From NCBI RefSeq assembly GCF_002013465.1, contig NZ_MAFC01000013.1:186001-250000 (forward strand): 64,000 nucleotides of DNA, written 5' to 3'. The notes below the pieces were generated by a model that searched no databases, had not been told where the DNA came from, and saw only the letters and a list, made by a program, of their open reading frames with translations. Shown piece by piece: positions 17,411-25,832 of the stretch. How positions within the stretch are numbered: position 1 is the stretch's first letter; the number at the start of each line of letters is the position of its first letter. The DNA is from Mycobacterium sp. D16R12 (GTDB lineage: Bacteria > Actinomycetota > Actinomycetes > Mycobacteriales > Mycobacteriaceae). The position numbers and the translations under genes are program-made.

Positions 17411-18789
17411 GCGGTTTCCTGGAGACCGGACTCCTCTCGCCGGTCAGCGCCGGCACCGTCGCCGAGGGTGAGTTGACCGATGCCGCGTGGCTGCAGGCGA
17501 TGCTCGATGCGGAGGCCGCGCTGGCAGCCGCACAGGCGGATATCGGAGTTCTGCCCAGGGGTGCGGCCGATGTCATCGCGAAGGCAGTGGCCGGACACGA
17601 TATCGACGTCCGCGCGGTGGCTTTGTCGGCGCGGGAGACTGCCAATCCGGTCGTCGGCCTGATCAAGGAACTGACCCGGGTGGTCGCGGAGATCGATCCG
17701 AGCGCGACCGATTACGTGCATCGCGGGTCGACCAGCCAAGACATCCTTGATACCGCGGCGATGATGCTGGCCAAGCGGGTGCTGGCGCTCATCGCAACGG
17801 ATCTGGGCTATGTGGCGGAGGCTCTTGCGGTCCTGGCCGTCGACCACAGGGACACGGTCATGGCTGCCCGGACCCTGGCGGTACAGGCCGTACCGACGAC
17901 GTTCGGGCTCAAGGCATCCGGCTGGCGGGAGCTGATCCTGGAGGCGCGCGCACGCGTGCTCGTAGTCGCGGGTGCCCTTCCGGTCTCACTAGGTGGTGCC
18001 GCGGGCACCCTTGCCGGATATCTCGAATACGCGGGACCGCACCGTGCAGATCCCGGGGCATTCGTCGAGACACTGAACACCGCCTTCGCCCGCAGGACGG
18101 GACTGGCCTCCTCGGGATTGCCCTGGCATGCGCTACGCGCCCCGATCGCCGATATCGGCAGCACCACGGCGTTTGTGACGGGCGCTCTGGGCAAGTTCGC
18201 CATCGATGTGCTGACGTTGAGCCGCACCGAGGTCGCGGAGGTGCTCGAACCGGCGCCACCGGGGCGCGGGGTCTCCTCGGCCATGCCGCATAAGCGAAAC
18301 CCGGTGCTGGCCACGATGATCAGATCGGCGGCACTGCAGGTTCCGGCGCTCAGCACCATTCTGACGAACTCGTTGCTCAGCGAGGATGAGCGGTCCGCGG
18401 GTGGCTGGCACGCGGAATGGTTGGCCCTGCGCGAATGTCTGCGCCTCACCGGCGGTGCGGCGCAGACGGCGGTCGAGCTGAGTCGCGGGCTGCAGGTGCG
18501 TGCCCAGCGTATGTCGGACAACCTCGGGTTGCTGGGTGGGCAACCCTCCGCCGAGCGGCTTTCGGCCGCGCTGTCCGCGCAGTTGGGCAAGGGTCCTGCG
18601 AAGGCCCTCGTCTCTGCCGTCGTCGACGAGGCAGTCGCACGTGGGGTGAGTTTGCGCGCGGCAAGTCTTGCCCGTCCGGAGATCATCGCTTGGTTGAGCG
18701 AGACCGAGATCGATGAACTATTGGACCCCGTCACGTACGTCGGAGCGGCAGGTCAGCTGGCGCAAGCCGCCGCCACGCGACAGATCTGA
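17407..18789 (+). CDS. CreD-like nitrosuccinate lyase (fumarase/aspartase superfamily)
   Basis: GTG 17407 overlaps the upstream stop as GTGTGA. The 460-residue protein has the three conserved regions of the superfamily: TDYVHRGSTSQDILDTA (near 100-115), the middle region around PTTFGLKASGW, and the signature loop GVSSAMPHKRNPV, with Ser290/Ser291 as the candidate catalytic base. It looks closest to 3-carboxy-cis,cis-muconate cycloisomerase and adenylosuccinate lyase by pattern, which is how CreD-type enzymes are usually labelled. No other protocatechuate or purine gene is near. Coupled to a CreE-like gene, it should split nitrosuccinate to fumarate and nitrous acid. Confidence 0.82.
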   Translation: MSGFLETGLLSPVSAGTVAEGELTDAAWLQAMLDAEAALAAAQADIGVLPRGAADVIAKAVAGHDIDVRAVALSARETANPVVGLIKELTRVVAEIDPSATDYVHRGSTSQDILDTAAMMLAKRVLALIATDLGYVAEALAVLAVDHRDTVMAARTLAVQAVPTTFGLKASGWRELILEARARVLVVAGALPVSLGGAAGTLAGYLEYAGPHRADPGAFVETLNTAFARRTGLASSGLPWHALRAPIADIGSTTAFVTGALGKFAIDVLTLSRTEVAEVLEPAPPGRGVSSAMPHKRNPVLATMIRSAALQVPALSTILTNSLLSEDERSAGGWHAEWLALRECLRLTGGAAQTAVELSRGLQVRAQRMSDNLGLLGGQPSAERLSAALSAQLGKGPAKALVSAVVDEAVARGVSLRAASLARPEIIAWLSETEIDELLDPVTYVGAAGQLAQAAATRQI

Positions 18790-18802
18790 GGAAGCCACCT
18801 GC

Positions 18803-18842
18803 GCGAACTTTCGTTCAGGATGATTCTTTGCGAACTGTTCGC
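18803..18842. promoter_or_regulatory. GCGAAC inverted repeats upstream of the GAF/PucR regulator
   Basis: GCGAAC-T-GTTCGC is a perfect palindrome at 18830-18842. A second, looser inverted pair (GCGAAC and GTTC, four-base spacer within GAAC/GTTC) lies at 18803-18816. Both are just upstream of the probable regulator promoter and would suit autoregulation or control by another dimeric factor. Confidence 0.4.
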
Positions 18843-18853
18843 GCGCAAGAGTC

Positions 18854-18882
18854 TTGACGCTGCCGTACCCCACACTTACCGT
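18854..18882 (+). promoter_or_regulatory. Probable promoter of the GAF/PucR regulator
   Basis: TTGACG at 18854-18859 is followed after 17 bases by TACCGT at 18877-18882, a fair match to mycobacterial sigma-A elements. It would start transcription near 18889, some 20 bases before the regulator. Confidence 0.35.
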
Positions 18883-18909
18883 TGCCACGCACACACGGCA
18901 GACGGGTAG

Positions 18910-20757
18910 TTGGGATTGACTGACATACAGGTTGGTGGGGCGCGCGAAGGAGGCCCCACCGCATTAGCCGTGCTGCGGCTGTTGGCGTCCGGAACGGCGC
19001 CCGATGTCTTCGAGGCCCGGCTCAAGGAGATGGCCCGCGAATCCTCGCCGCCGTGGAGCGCCGCCGATCTGCACCGTGCCCGCGGATATGCCGAACGCAT
19101 ATACGGCCTTATCGAAGGGCAGAATCAGCGGGAGGCTCGACTGTCCAACCTCGTGGGCGTGGCCATCGAGTTGCTTGGTTGCCGCGATATCGACGAGGCA
19201 TCGACGATCTTGGCAGAACGCGCGCGGGTCATGCTCGACGCCGACTTCGCGTTCATTTCGGTGCGCGAGGACTCCGGACCTGATGTGCGGCACCACGTCC
19301 GTTACGTCGACGGGTCTACTACCGCGATCAACCGGGGTCTGTACTTCCCCATTGGTGACGACATCGGATTGGTCAGCCAGTATCGCCCCGGCCACGGCCC
19401 GGTGTGGACCACGGATTACCCGTCCGACACCAGGTTTAGCCGGGCCAGCGATGGCGATGCCGCCATGCGCTCCGAAGGTGTGCACAGCCTGATGGTCATG
19501 CCGATGGAACACGAGGGGCAGCACTTCGGCAACCTCTATGTCGGATCACGTACGGTGCGCAGCTTTACCGGCGCCGAGCGGTCGCTGTTCGCCAGCCTCT
19601 GTTCGTTCGCGGGTATCGCGTTGGCACGCGCTGACGAATTCTCCAGTAATACAGCACAAATCAGAGAACTGGAGCAACGCCTCGAGCTGCGGACCAGGCT
19701 TCTCAACGCCGGGGCCGGTCCCGGTGGCATGGACAGCTTTGTCCTCACGGCGGGGGAGGACCTCGGTGTCGCGATGCGGGTGACCGGGCACGATGGCGAT
19801 GAGATCGCCTCGTACAAATGGGAATCCGATCCGGAAGACTTCGTGACAACCGCGCTCACGGTGGGCGATGACTACCACGGTGAGCTGTCCGTTGCGAGCC
19901 TGAATGACGAGCCAGTCTCGGTGTACCCGTTGAAAATCCAGGATCTCACCACCACGGCTGCGGTGGTCATGTGCGGCGACAATCGAATGTCGTTATCGGT
20001 GGCCCAGTTGCGTGACGACCTGCTCCACGACGTGCTGGACTACCGCCAGCGTGACAGTCGATTGGTTCAGACCTATGCCCGCCGTTTGTCTTTGGACCTC
20101 AATCAGCCCCATGTCGTGGTCATCCTCAGACCCGAACGTGGCGGATTGGATCGCGCGTCGCTGTGGTCGGCGTCGTTCGCCTCACGTGTAGGTGGGCTGC
20201 GGGCCACCCAGGACGAGGTGGTGGTACTGCTCGTTCCGGGGTCGGATCCGGGGCGGACCGCTCAGGCGGTATGGACCGAAACGACAACACACCTGCGCAT
20301 GCCGGTGACGGTGTCCTCCGCCGGACCGTCGGACCGCGTCGAGTCCATCGAAGAGACATATCAAGACGCGATGCGCTGTATGGATGCGATGAGTGCGTTG
20401 GGTGCTCTCGGGACCGCCGCGGCCGCAAACGAACTCGGCTTTCTGGGGGTGCTGCTCTCGCGTCACCAGGACGTCGAGGGTTTCGTCAGATCCATGGTCG
20501 GGCCCGTCATCGACTACGACGAAGACCGCGATACCGATCTGCTGCAGACGCTCGACGTCTACTTCACCGTCGGCGCCAGCCCCACCCGCGCCGCGAAGAT
20601 CCTGCACACCCATCCCAACACGGTGGTGCGTCGCCTCGATCGGGTGAACGAACTACTGGGTGACGGGTGGCAGGATGCCGAGCGGCTCCTGGACACGCAG
20701 CTCGCCATCAAGTTGTGGAAAGTTCGTGGTTCGCTGCTCACTCGCCAGACCGGGTGA
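18910..20757 (+). CDS. GAF-domain PucR/CdaR-type transcription regulator
   Basis: The frame follows an in-frame TAG at 18907 and starts at TTG 18910, or at TTG 18916, giving about 615 residues. A GAF sensor domain spans about 75-240 (VAIELLGC... FAFISVRED... SLMVMPMEHEGQHFGNLYVGSRT). A short linker helix follows, then a CdaR-like middle domain. The C-terminus is the PucR helix-turn-helix: LLQTLDVYFTVGASPTRAAK, then THPNTVVRRLDRVNELLG. Such proteins activate catabolic or secondary-metabolite operons in response to a small aromatic ligand. It stands between the two biosynthetic operons and is the obvious cluster regulator. Its 3' end overlaps the convergent transposase-like gene by 105 bases. 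Confidence 0.85.
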   Translation: MGLTDIQVGGAREGGPTALAVLRLLASGTAPDVFEARLKEMARESSPPWSAADLHRARGYAERIYGLIEGQNQREARLSNLVGVAIELLGCRDIDEASTILAERARVMLDADFAFISVREDSGPDVRHHVRYVDGSTTAINRGLYFPIGDDIGLVSQYRPGHGPVWTTDYPSDTRFSRASDGDAAMRSEGVHSLMVMPMEHEGQHFGNLYVGSRTVRSFTGAERSLFASLCSFAGIALARADEFSSNTAQIRELEQRLELRTRLLNAGAGPGGMDSFVLTAGEDLGVAMRVTGHDGDEIASYKWESDPEDFVTTALTVGDDYHGELSVASLNDEPVSVYPLKIQDLTTTAAVVMCGDNRMSLSVAQLRDDLLHDVLDYRQRDSRLVQTYARRLSLDLNQPHVVVILRPERGGLDRASLWSASFASRVGGLRATQDEVVVLLVPGSDPGRTAQAVWTETTTHLRMPVTVSSAGPSDRVESIEETYQDAMRCMDAMSALGALGTAAAANELGFLGVLLSRHQDVEGFVRSMVGPVIDYDEDRDTDLLQTLDVYFTVGASPTRAAKILHTHPNTVVRRLDRVNELLGDGWQDAERLLDTQLAIKLWKVRGSLLTRQTG

Positions 20758-21939
20758 CACCAGGCATCCCACCGCCGCGGCGATGGACACGAGAGTGGCG
20801 TGACGATGCCATCCGGTGAACGAGCGCCCGGCGAAGTCCTGCATGCCCATGCGGTTCGCCAGGTGCAGGTATCCCTGCTGCACGTGATCGGCCAGCGCCA
20901 CCTGATGTGCTTGTGAGGAGGTGGAGAACTCGGGGTCGTTGGTCAACCAGAGCTCGGTGCGCGCCCGCGAATGGTCCAACGGAGTCATGCCCACGAGCGT
21001 CAACGGCGTCCGTGAACGCACCGCCGAGGGGTCAGCCAGCTGGACCTTGGCGATGCTGATCAGGTGCCGGCGTCCCTGGTAGACGTATTGCTCGGTGCGC
21101 CGCGAGCCCTTGGTGGCCTGCACAATCTGCGCGGCGGGAAGGACGCGCCCCTGGTAGCCGGCGAAGGCCGGGTCGACCACTTGAAGCTGCAGGTCGCTGG
21201 GCACCCGTGTGGTGGCGACCTGATGGGCCAGCGTTCCGAAGAGCTGGGTCAGGTCCGCGCCACTGGCACCGAGCAGGTCGAAGACCACCGGTGCTTTCGA
21301 GGGACGGGCCACCTTGAGGAATTCCTGGAACGACGACAGTGCGCATCCGCTCACCGACTCCAGGGGGTAATCCTCGGGGATCGAGGTCTTGGTCTTCTTG
21401 GCCGCGGATTCCAGCCAGGGCTGCGACAGATGCAACCGCCAGCTCACCGGCACCGCGAAACCGTCGGCGGCGAGCCACACACTGAGGGCCAGCTGGCCGT
21501 TGACCGCGCGCCCGGCGCGCGGGCAGTAGCGTCGGTCGACACCCACGGAGTGCACGCCCGCCTTGGGAATGAGCATCGGGGTCACCACCCATGCGGCCGC
21601 GTGGTACGCGCTGGTGAGGTAGGCAGTCAGGTCCCGGCGCACCGCCCACCAGTCCCAGGTGGAGCTGTTCACGAAGTGATGCAGGTTCTGCTCGCTCACT
21701 TCTCTGCCCATTGACTGGCCCATGGTGGCCGCCATGTTCCGCGCCGACTTACGTCCGCGCACCTTCAGTAGGCCGGTGACGTAGTCCTCGCCCTTGGCGC
21801 GCTGATCGCAGCGCGGCAGGGATCGCAGCACTTCGGGGCATACATGCGAGGCCACGGAGGCCATGGCGTCGACCGAGCTGACGCGGGGCCGCGTATCGAA
21901 CAGTTCGGTCGCGGCCTGTGCCTTGGTCGCAGATGTCAT
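20653..21939 (-). CDS. IS701-type transposase-like protein lacking catalytic residues
   Basis: The 428-residue protein shows the backbone of IS701-family DDE transposases: HSVGVDRRYC in the first core block, LALSVWLAADGFAVPVSWRL in the second, PVVFDLLG at the second Asp, and GRSFTGWHRHATL near the end. The block that normally reads DDTGFPKKG before HSVGV is TPMLIPKAG here, so the first catalytic Asp is lost. The late block normally reading EGRSW is AGRSF, and I see no Glu at the usual IEEDF position. No terminal inverted repeats are evident. The protein looks domesticated, probably as a DNA-binding regulator of the cluster. It is divergent from the second operon across 314 bases. Confidence 0.7.
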   Translation of the reverse strand: MTSATKAQAATELFDTRPRVSSVDAMASVASHVCPEVLRSLPRCDQRAKGEDYVTGLLKVRGRKSARNMAATMGQSMGREVSEQNLHHFVNSSTWDWWAVRRDLTAYLTSAYHAAAWVVTPMLIPKAGVHSVGVDRRYCPRAGRAVNGQLALSVWLAADGFAVPVSWRLHLSQPWLESAAKKTKTSIPEDYPLESVSGCALSSFQEFLKVARPSKAPVVFDLLGASGADLTQLFGTLAHQVATTRVPSDLQLQVVDPAFAGYQGRVLPAAQIVQATKGSRRTEQYVYQGRRHLISIAKVQLADPSAVRSRTPLTLVGMTPLDHSRARTELWLTNDPEFSTSSQAHQVALADHVQQGYLHLANRMGMQDFAGRSFTGWHRHATLVSIAAAVGCLVSPGLASEQRTTNFPQLDGELRVQEPLGILPPVTQ

Positions 21940-22253
21940 GTCTGAAGCACCTCAATGAGTTAGCGGATGTTCGGAGTCGACCCAAGAATGGGCCAGAGTC
22001 GCGTTGAGGGCCAGGTATTGGCACCACACAAAGTGACGGACTATGCGGGTGCCCCGCTACACCAACCGTGGTGGACTAATGCGAGATGACGGATTGATGA
22101 ACAACCCCGTGACCTGCAAATCATTGTTTGCAGGCTGAGTCATTAGGTGGCGCAATGGGGTGTCAGGGGGGTCAACTTGACGGATTCCCTCCGAACTGAC
22201 GAACTGAATTCACGATTGTTTGGTGCGCGACGCCCCATCTCGAAGATAGAGAG
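21940..22253. promoter_or_regulatory. Divergent control region with three TGACGGAY boxes and a hairpin
   Basis: This 314-base gap separates the transposase-like gene from the second operon. TGACGGA followed by C or T occurs on the plus strand at 22034-22040, 22087-22093 and 22178-22184; the last sits in ACTTGACGGA, the same context as the twin boxes at 12037-12069. An inverted repeat CCTGCAAA/TTTGCAGG with a six-base loop lies at 22113-22134, between the second and third boxes. I see no open frame of note in the gap. Confidence 0.55.
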
Positions 22254-23879
22254 GTGATTACCCGGCGGGCGTTGCTAGGAACGACATTGGCGTTGGCTGG
22301 CGCGGCGGCACTCACTGGCTGCGGCTCGCAGGCCAGCGCAGCGGACCCGCAAGTTTCCGTGACCGGTGGTGCGATCCGTGGGGGAACCGTCGGCAAGGTG
22401 CACGTGTTCCGGGGCATCCCCTATGCGCAGCCGCCGACCGGCGAGAATCGATTCCGGTCCCCGCGCCCACCGGTTCCGTGGCGAAATACATTGAACACCA
22501 CGAGATTTGGGTCTGACTTCATTCAGCCGTCCGGTGGTGATCCAGTGCGTCAGGAAGACGCACTGTATGCCAATGTATGGACGCCCACGGTCGACGGAGC
22601 GGCGAAGCTGCCCGTGATCGTCTATATCCACGGTGGCGGGTGGTCCCGGGGAGCGGGCAGTCTTCCGGTCTACGACGGGGCGGCGCTCGCCGAGCGTGCC
22701 GGTGCCGTCGTCGTGAACTTCAACTACCGGCTGGGTGCCTTCGGCTTCTGCGGTCATCCCGCCCTCGAAGACCCCGACACCGGATTGCACACCAACTGGG
22801 GCCTCCAAGACCAAATCGCGCTGCTGCGCTGGGTCAGTGAGAACGCCAAGGCGTTTGGTGGCGATCCGGGGAACATCACCCTCGTGGGGACCTCGGCGGG
22901 CGGGGCCAGCACCTGGCAGTTGTCTCTGCATCCACAGACGCGGCCGCTGCTGCGCCGAATCATCAGCATCAGTCAGGCGCATGTCTGGAGCCCCTACCTG
23001 AGCCTGACGCCCGCCGATGCCACCGCCGTGTTCGATGCGCTGGCAGCGGCTCAGGGGGTGCCGGTCAAGAACCTGAAAGACATACCGGCGGACCGGATAC
23101 GTGACTGGTGGGTCGCGCAATTCGCGCTGCCGAGGTCACAGCGAGTCGTCAAGAGCGGTCGTCAGTATCGCGGACCCGTCCTCGATCCAGTGCTGCTCCC
23201 GGCCTTCGATGTCAACCAACCGATGCCGGACATCCCCGCCATCTCCATTTACACCACCACGGAGGGGTCGTTCTTCACGGGCCCCAACGCGCCCGATCCG
23301 CAACCGCAGCCGACCGATGCCGGCTCATTGCGTGCCGCCTTCCGTGACATTCTCGAACAGGGGGCAGTGCCCATATCCGACGAGACCGTCGTCGATGCCG
23401 TTGCCGTGTACACGGATTCGGCGAAAAAGGATGGCCGGCCGGCGGATCCGCTCTCGCTGTGGACCGAACTGTGGGGAGATGCCCTGATCCGCCACGACAT
23501 CCTTGCCTTCACCCGCCGTGCGACGGTCGAGCGGCGTGCACCGCTGTACCTCATGGAGTACGCCCACCCGGTTCAGCCGCCGTACTTCGGTGTGCCCCAC
23601 GAGTCGACATCACCGTTCCTCTTCGGTACTTACGCGCACCCGTCCAATGTGGCCAAGTTCGGCGACGGGCCCAAGGAGCGTGAAACCTCCGCCGCCTTTA
23701 TGGATGTGGTGACGGAGTTCGCGCACGGTCGTGCGCCGGCCAGCCCGCGGCTTCCTCAATGGGATCCGGTCAGCAAGGACTTACGGCAGCTTGTGCTGCG
23801 TGACGGCGCCGGAACAATCACCACTCCTGCCAAGACCACACAGCTGGGCGTTCTCGACGCAGTCCAGTGGGGCAAGTGA
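22254..23879 (+). CDS. Secreted type-B carboxylesterase, Tat lipoprotein
   Basis: GTG 22254 gives 541 residues. The N-terminus TRRALLGTTLALAGAAALTGC combines a twin-arginine motif with a lipobox, so the protein should be exported folded and anchored outside. The carboxylesterase landmarks follow: FRGIPYAQPP near 44, an EDALYANVWTP block, the oxyanion-hole motif YIHGGGW, and the nucleophile elbow GTSAGGAS with Ser near 218. This first gene of the second operon is followed after 31 bases by the DAHP synthase. Hydrolysis of an ester form of the product outside the membrane (activation, release or detoxification) is a reasonable inference. Confidence 0.8.
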   Translation: MITRRALLGTTLALAGAAALTGCGSQASAADPQVSVTGGAIRGGTVGKVHVFRGIPYAQPPTGENRFRSPRPPVPWRNTLNTTRFGSDFIQPSGGDPVRQEDALYANVWTPTVDGAAKLPVIVYIHGGGWSRGAGSLPVYDGAALAERAGAVVVNFNYRLGAFGFCGHPALEDPDTGLHTNWGLQDQIALLRWVSENAKAFGGDPGNITLVGTSAGGASTWQLSLHPQTRPLLRRIISISQAHVWSPYLSLTPADATAVFDALAAAQGVPVKNLKDIPADRIRDWWVAQFALPRSQRVVKSGRQYRGPVLDPVLLPAFDVNQPMPDIPAISIYTTTEGSFFTGPNAPDPQPQPTDAGSLRAAFRDILEQGAVPISDETVVDAVAVYTDSAKKDGRPADPLSLWTELWGDALIRHDILAFTRRATVERRAPLYLMEYAHPVQPPYFGVPHESTSPFLFGTYAHPSNVAKFGDGPKERETSAAFMDVVTEFAHGRAPASPRLPQWDPVSKDLRQLVLRDGAGTITTPAKTTQLGVLDAVQWGK

Positions 23880-23910
23880 ATCAGAAATCAATCGAATGGA
23901 GATCACGAGA

Positions 23911-25077
23911 ATGTCTGCGTCATCACTGCTGCTCACTACCGGTCGAGCCGTGCAACAACCGGTCTGGGAGAACGACGTGCACCTGGAGCGTGTGCGCGCG
24001 GAGCTCAGCGAGCTGCCTGCGCTGGTTGGGGCCGACGAGATCAGGACCCTGCGCGCGCTGCTGAGCACCGTGGCTCAGGGCCGGGCCACCATCATCCAGG
24101 CGGGTGATTGCGCGGAGGATCCGCAGGAGTCGACCAATGCTCACGTGGCCCGCAAGGTGGCGCTGCTCAACGTCCTCGCCGGCACCATGCGGATGAAGAC
24201 CCACCGGCCGGTACTTCGGGTCGGCCGCATTGGCGGGCAGTACGCCAAGCCGAGGTCCAAGCCCACCGAGATCATCGACGGTGTCGAACTGCCCTCTTTC
24301 CGTGGACATCTCGTCAACGGCCCGCAACCGCATCCGGTACATCGGCGAGCCAATCCGGATCGGATGCTGGCCGGGTACTGGGCTGCGAACCGGGTGATGG
24401 GTCACCTGGGGTGGCGGGTGCCATCCTCGCTGTCGGTCATCGAACCGCCGGTGTGGACATCTCACGAGGCGCTGCTGCTCGACTACGAGGAGCCACAGCT
24501 GCGTCGCGACGGCGAGAACCGCATGGTGCTCACGTCCACGCACTGGCCCTGGATCGGGGACCGGACTCGGCACCTGGACGGACCGCATGTTGAATTGTTC
24601 TCTCGTATCGCCAATCCGGTGGCGTGCAAGGTGGGTCCGTCGATGACGACAGAGGACCTGCTCGCGCTGTGCGACAAGCTGGATCCGGAGCACGAGAGCG
24701 GCAGATTGACGCTGATCGCGCGATTGGGTGCTTCGGCCGTGCGCACCAAGCTGCCTGATTTGGTTGCGGCAGTGCGTGAATCCGGTCACCCCGTGATCTG
24801 GCTGTGCGATCCTCTGCACGCCAACACAGTGTCCACCGACTCCGGGTACAAGACGAGGCACGTCCAGACGGCCATCGATGAGATGCGCGGCTTTCGGGAG
24901 GTGCTCGATGAGGCCGGCGTGCACTCGGGCGGATTGCACCTGGAAGCGACGCCAGATGATGTGGTCGAGTGCGTCTTTGACGATTCTCAGAATCACGAAG
25001 TAGGTCAGCGGTATTCGACGTTGTGCGATCCGCGCCTCAACACCGCTCAGGCCGCCGAGGTGGTGTCGGCATGGTAG
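23911..25077 (+). CDS. Class II DAHP synthase (PhzC-like)
   Basis: ATG 23911 has GGAG ten bases upstream and gives 388 residues, similar to PhzC and shorter than the primary-metabolism AroG of mycobacteria. Recognisable blocks are QAGDCAED near 65, RVGRIGGQYAKPRSKPTE near 105, SHEALLLDYEE near 185, and CKVGPSM near 235. The enzyme condenses phosphoenolpyruvate and erythrose 4-phosphate, the first step of the shikimate route. Duplicated copies in clusters feed chorismate into the product, often free of feedback control. The next gene begins inside its last codons. Confidence 0.88.
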   Translation: MSASSLLLTTGRAVQQPVWENDVHLERVRAELSELPALVGADEIRTLRALLSTVAQGRATIIQAGDCAEDPQESTNAHVARKVALLNVLAGTMRMKTHRPVLRVGRIGGQYAKPRSKPTEIIDGVELPSFRGHLVNGPQPHPVHRRANPDRMLAGYWAANRVMGHLGWRVPSSLSVIEPPVWTSHEALLLDYEEPQLRRDGENRMVLTSTHWPWIGDRTRHLDGPHVELFSRIANPVACKVGPSMTTEDLLALCDKLDPEHESGRLTLIARLGASAVRTKLPDLVAAVRESGHPVIWLCDPLHANTVSTDSGYKTRHVQTAIDEMRGFREVLDEAGVHSGGLHLEATPDDVVECVFDDSQNHEVGQRYSTLCDPRLNTAQAAEVVSAW

Positions 25078-25829
25078 CGGTGGTTACGGGCGCCGGCGGG
25101 GGAGTCGGCTCTCGGGTGGTAACGACCCTGGCTCGCCGAGACGAGCGAGTTGTCGCGGTGGATATCGATGAGGTGGCCATCAAGCAGCTCGTCGAGTATG
25201 CCGCCGATGAGGGGCTGGACATCATCGGGCAGGTGCTCGACATCACTGACGACACTGCGGTGGCGGTGGGGGTGGCGGACATTGAATCTCGGATAGGTCC
25301 GATCACCTCGTTGGTCAACGGTGCGGGAGTACTGAGAACGGGTGCGGCGGTGGAGTTCTCCGATGCCGACTGGGCTCAGACCTTCGATGTCAACGTGCGT
25401 GCGCCGTTTGTGCTGAGCCGGGAGGTGGCGCGGCGCATGATCCCACGCCGCGCGGGTTCTATCGTGACGATTGCCTCCAACGCCGCGTTGGTGGCCCGCA
25501 AGGGGATGACGGCGTACTCCGCATCCAAGGCGGCCGCCAACGCGTTCACCAAGAGTTTGGGGCTGGAGCTTGCGGAGCACGGAATCCGATGCAACGTAGT
25601 GGCTCCCGGCTCTACCGACACCCCGATGTTGCGCGCCATGCTTGGCGATTCCTCCGACTCCGGACTGGTATCCGGCAGTCTGGATGACTTCAAGCCAGGG
25701 ATTCCCCTGGGGCGCGTCGCACAACCACAACACATCGCCGACGCTGTGGCCTTCCTGCTTTCCGACCAAGCTGCCCACATCACCATGCACACGCTGGTGG
25801 TCGACGGTGGCGCGACGCTAGGGGTTTGA
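25071..25829 (+). CDS. EntA-like dehydrogenase, predicted to form 3-hydroxyanthranilate
   Basis: ATG 25071 overlaps the DAHP synthase stop. The 252-residue short-chain dehydrogenase has TGAGGGVG (6-13), NGAG (83-86), Ser136 and Y149-x3-K153. CNVVAPGSTDTPM is characteristic of EntA/DhbA, which oxidise 2,3-dihydro-2,3-dihydroxybenzoate. The neighbour here is a PhzD-type isochorismatase, so the substrate should be trans-2,3-dihydro-3-hydroxyanthranilate and the product 3-hydroxyanthranilate. This logic is known from calcimycin- and benzoxazole-type pathways. A 2,3-dihydroxybenzoate role is less likely because no isochorismate synthase or siderophore gene is near. Confidence 0.82.
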   Translation: MVAVVTGAGGGVGSRVVTTLARRDERVVAVDIDEVAIKQLVEYAADEGLDIIGQVLDITDDTAVAVGVADIESRIGPITSLVNGAGVLRTGAAVEFSDADWAQTFDVNVRAPFVLSREVARRMIPRRAGSIVTIASNAALVARKGMTAYSASKAAANAFTKSLGLELAEHGIRCNVVAPGSTDTPMLRAMLGDSSDSGLVSGSLDDFKPGIPLGRVAQPQHIADAVAFLLSDQAAHITMHTLVVDGGATLGV

Positions 25830-25832
25830 CCA

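Noticed and set aside
17407..18789. Adenylosuccinate lyase or protocatechuate-pathway cycloisomerase
   Set aside because: The superfamily signature alone would allow this, but there is no purine or protocatechuate gene nearby and the gene is coupled to a CreE-like flavoenzyme.
20653..21939. Active insertion sequence disrupting the cluster
   Set aside because: No terminal inverted repeats or target duplication are visible, the catalytic residues are missing, and the flanking operons are intact with their own promoters.
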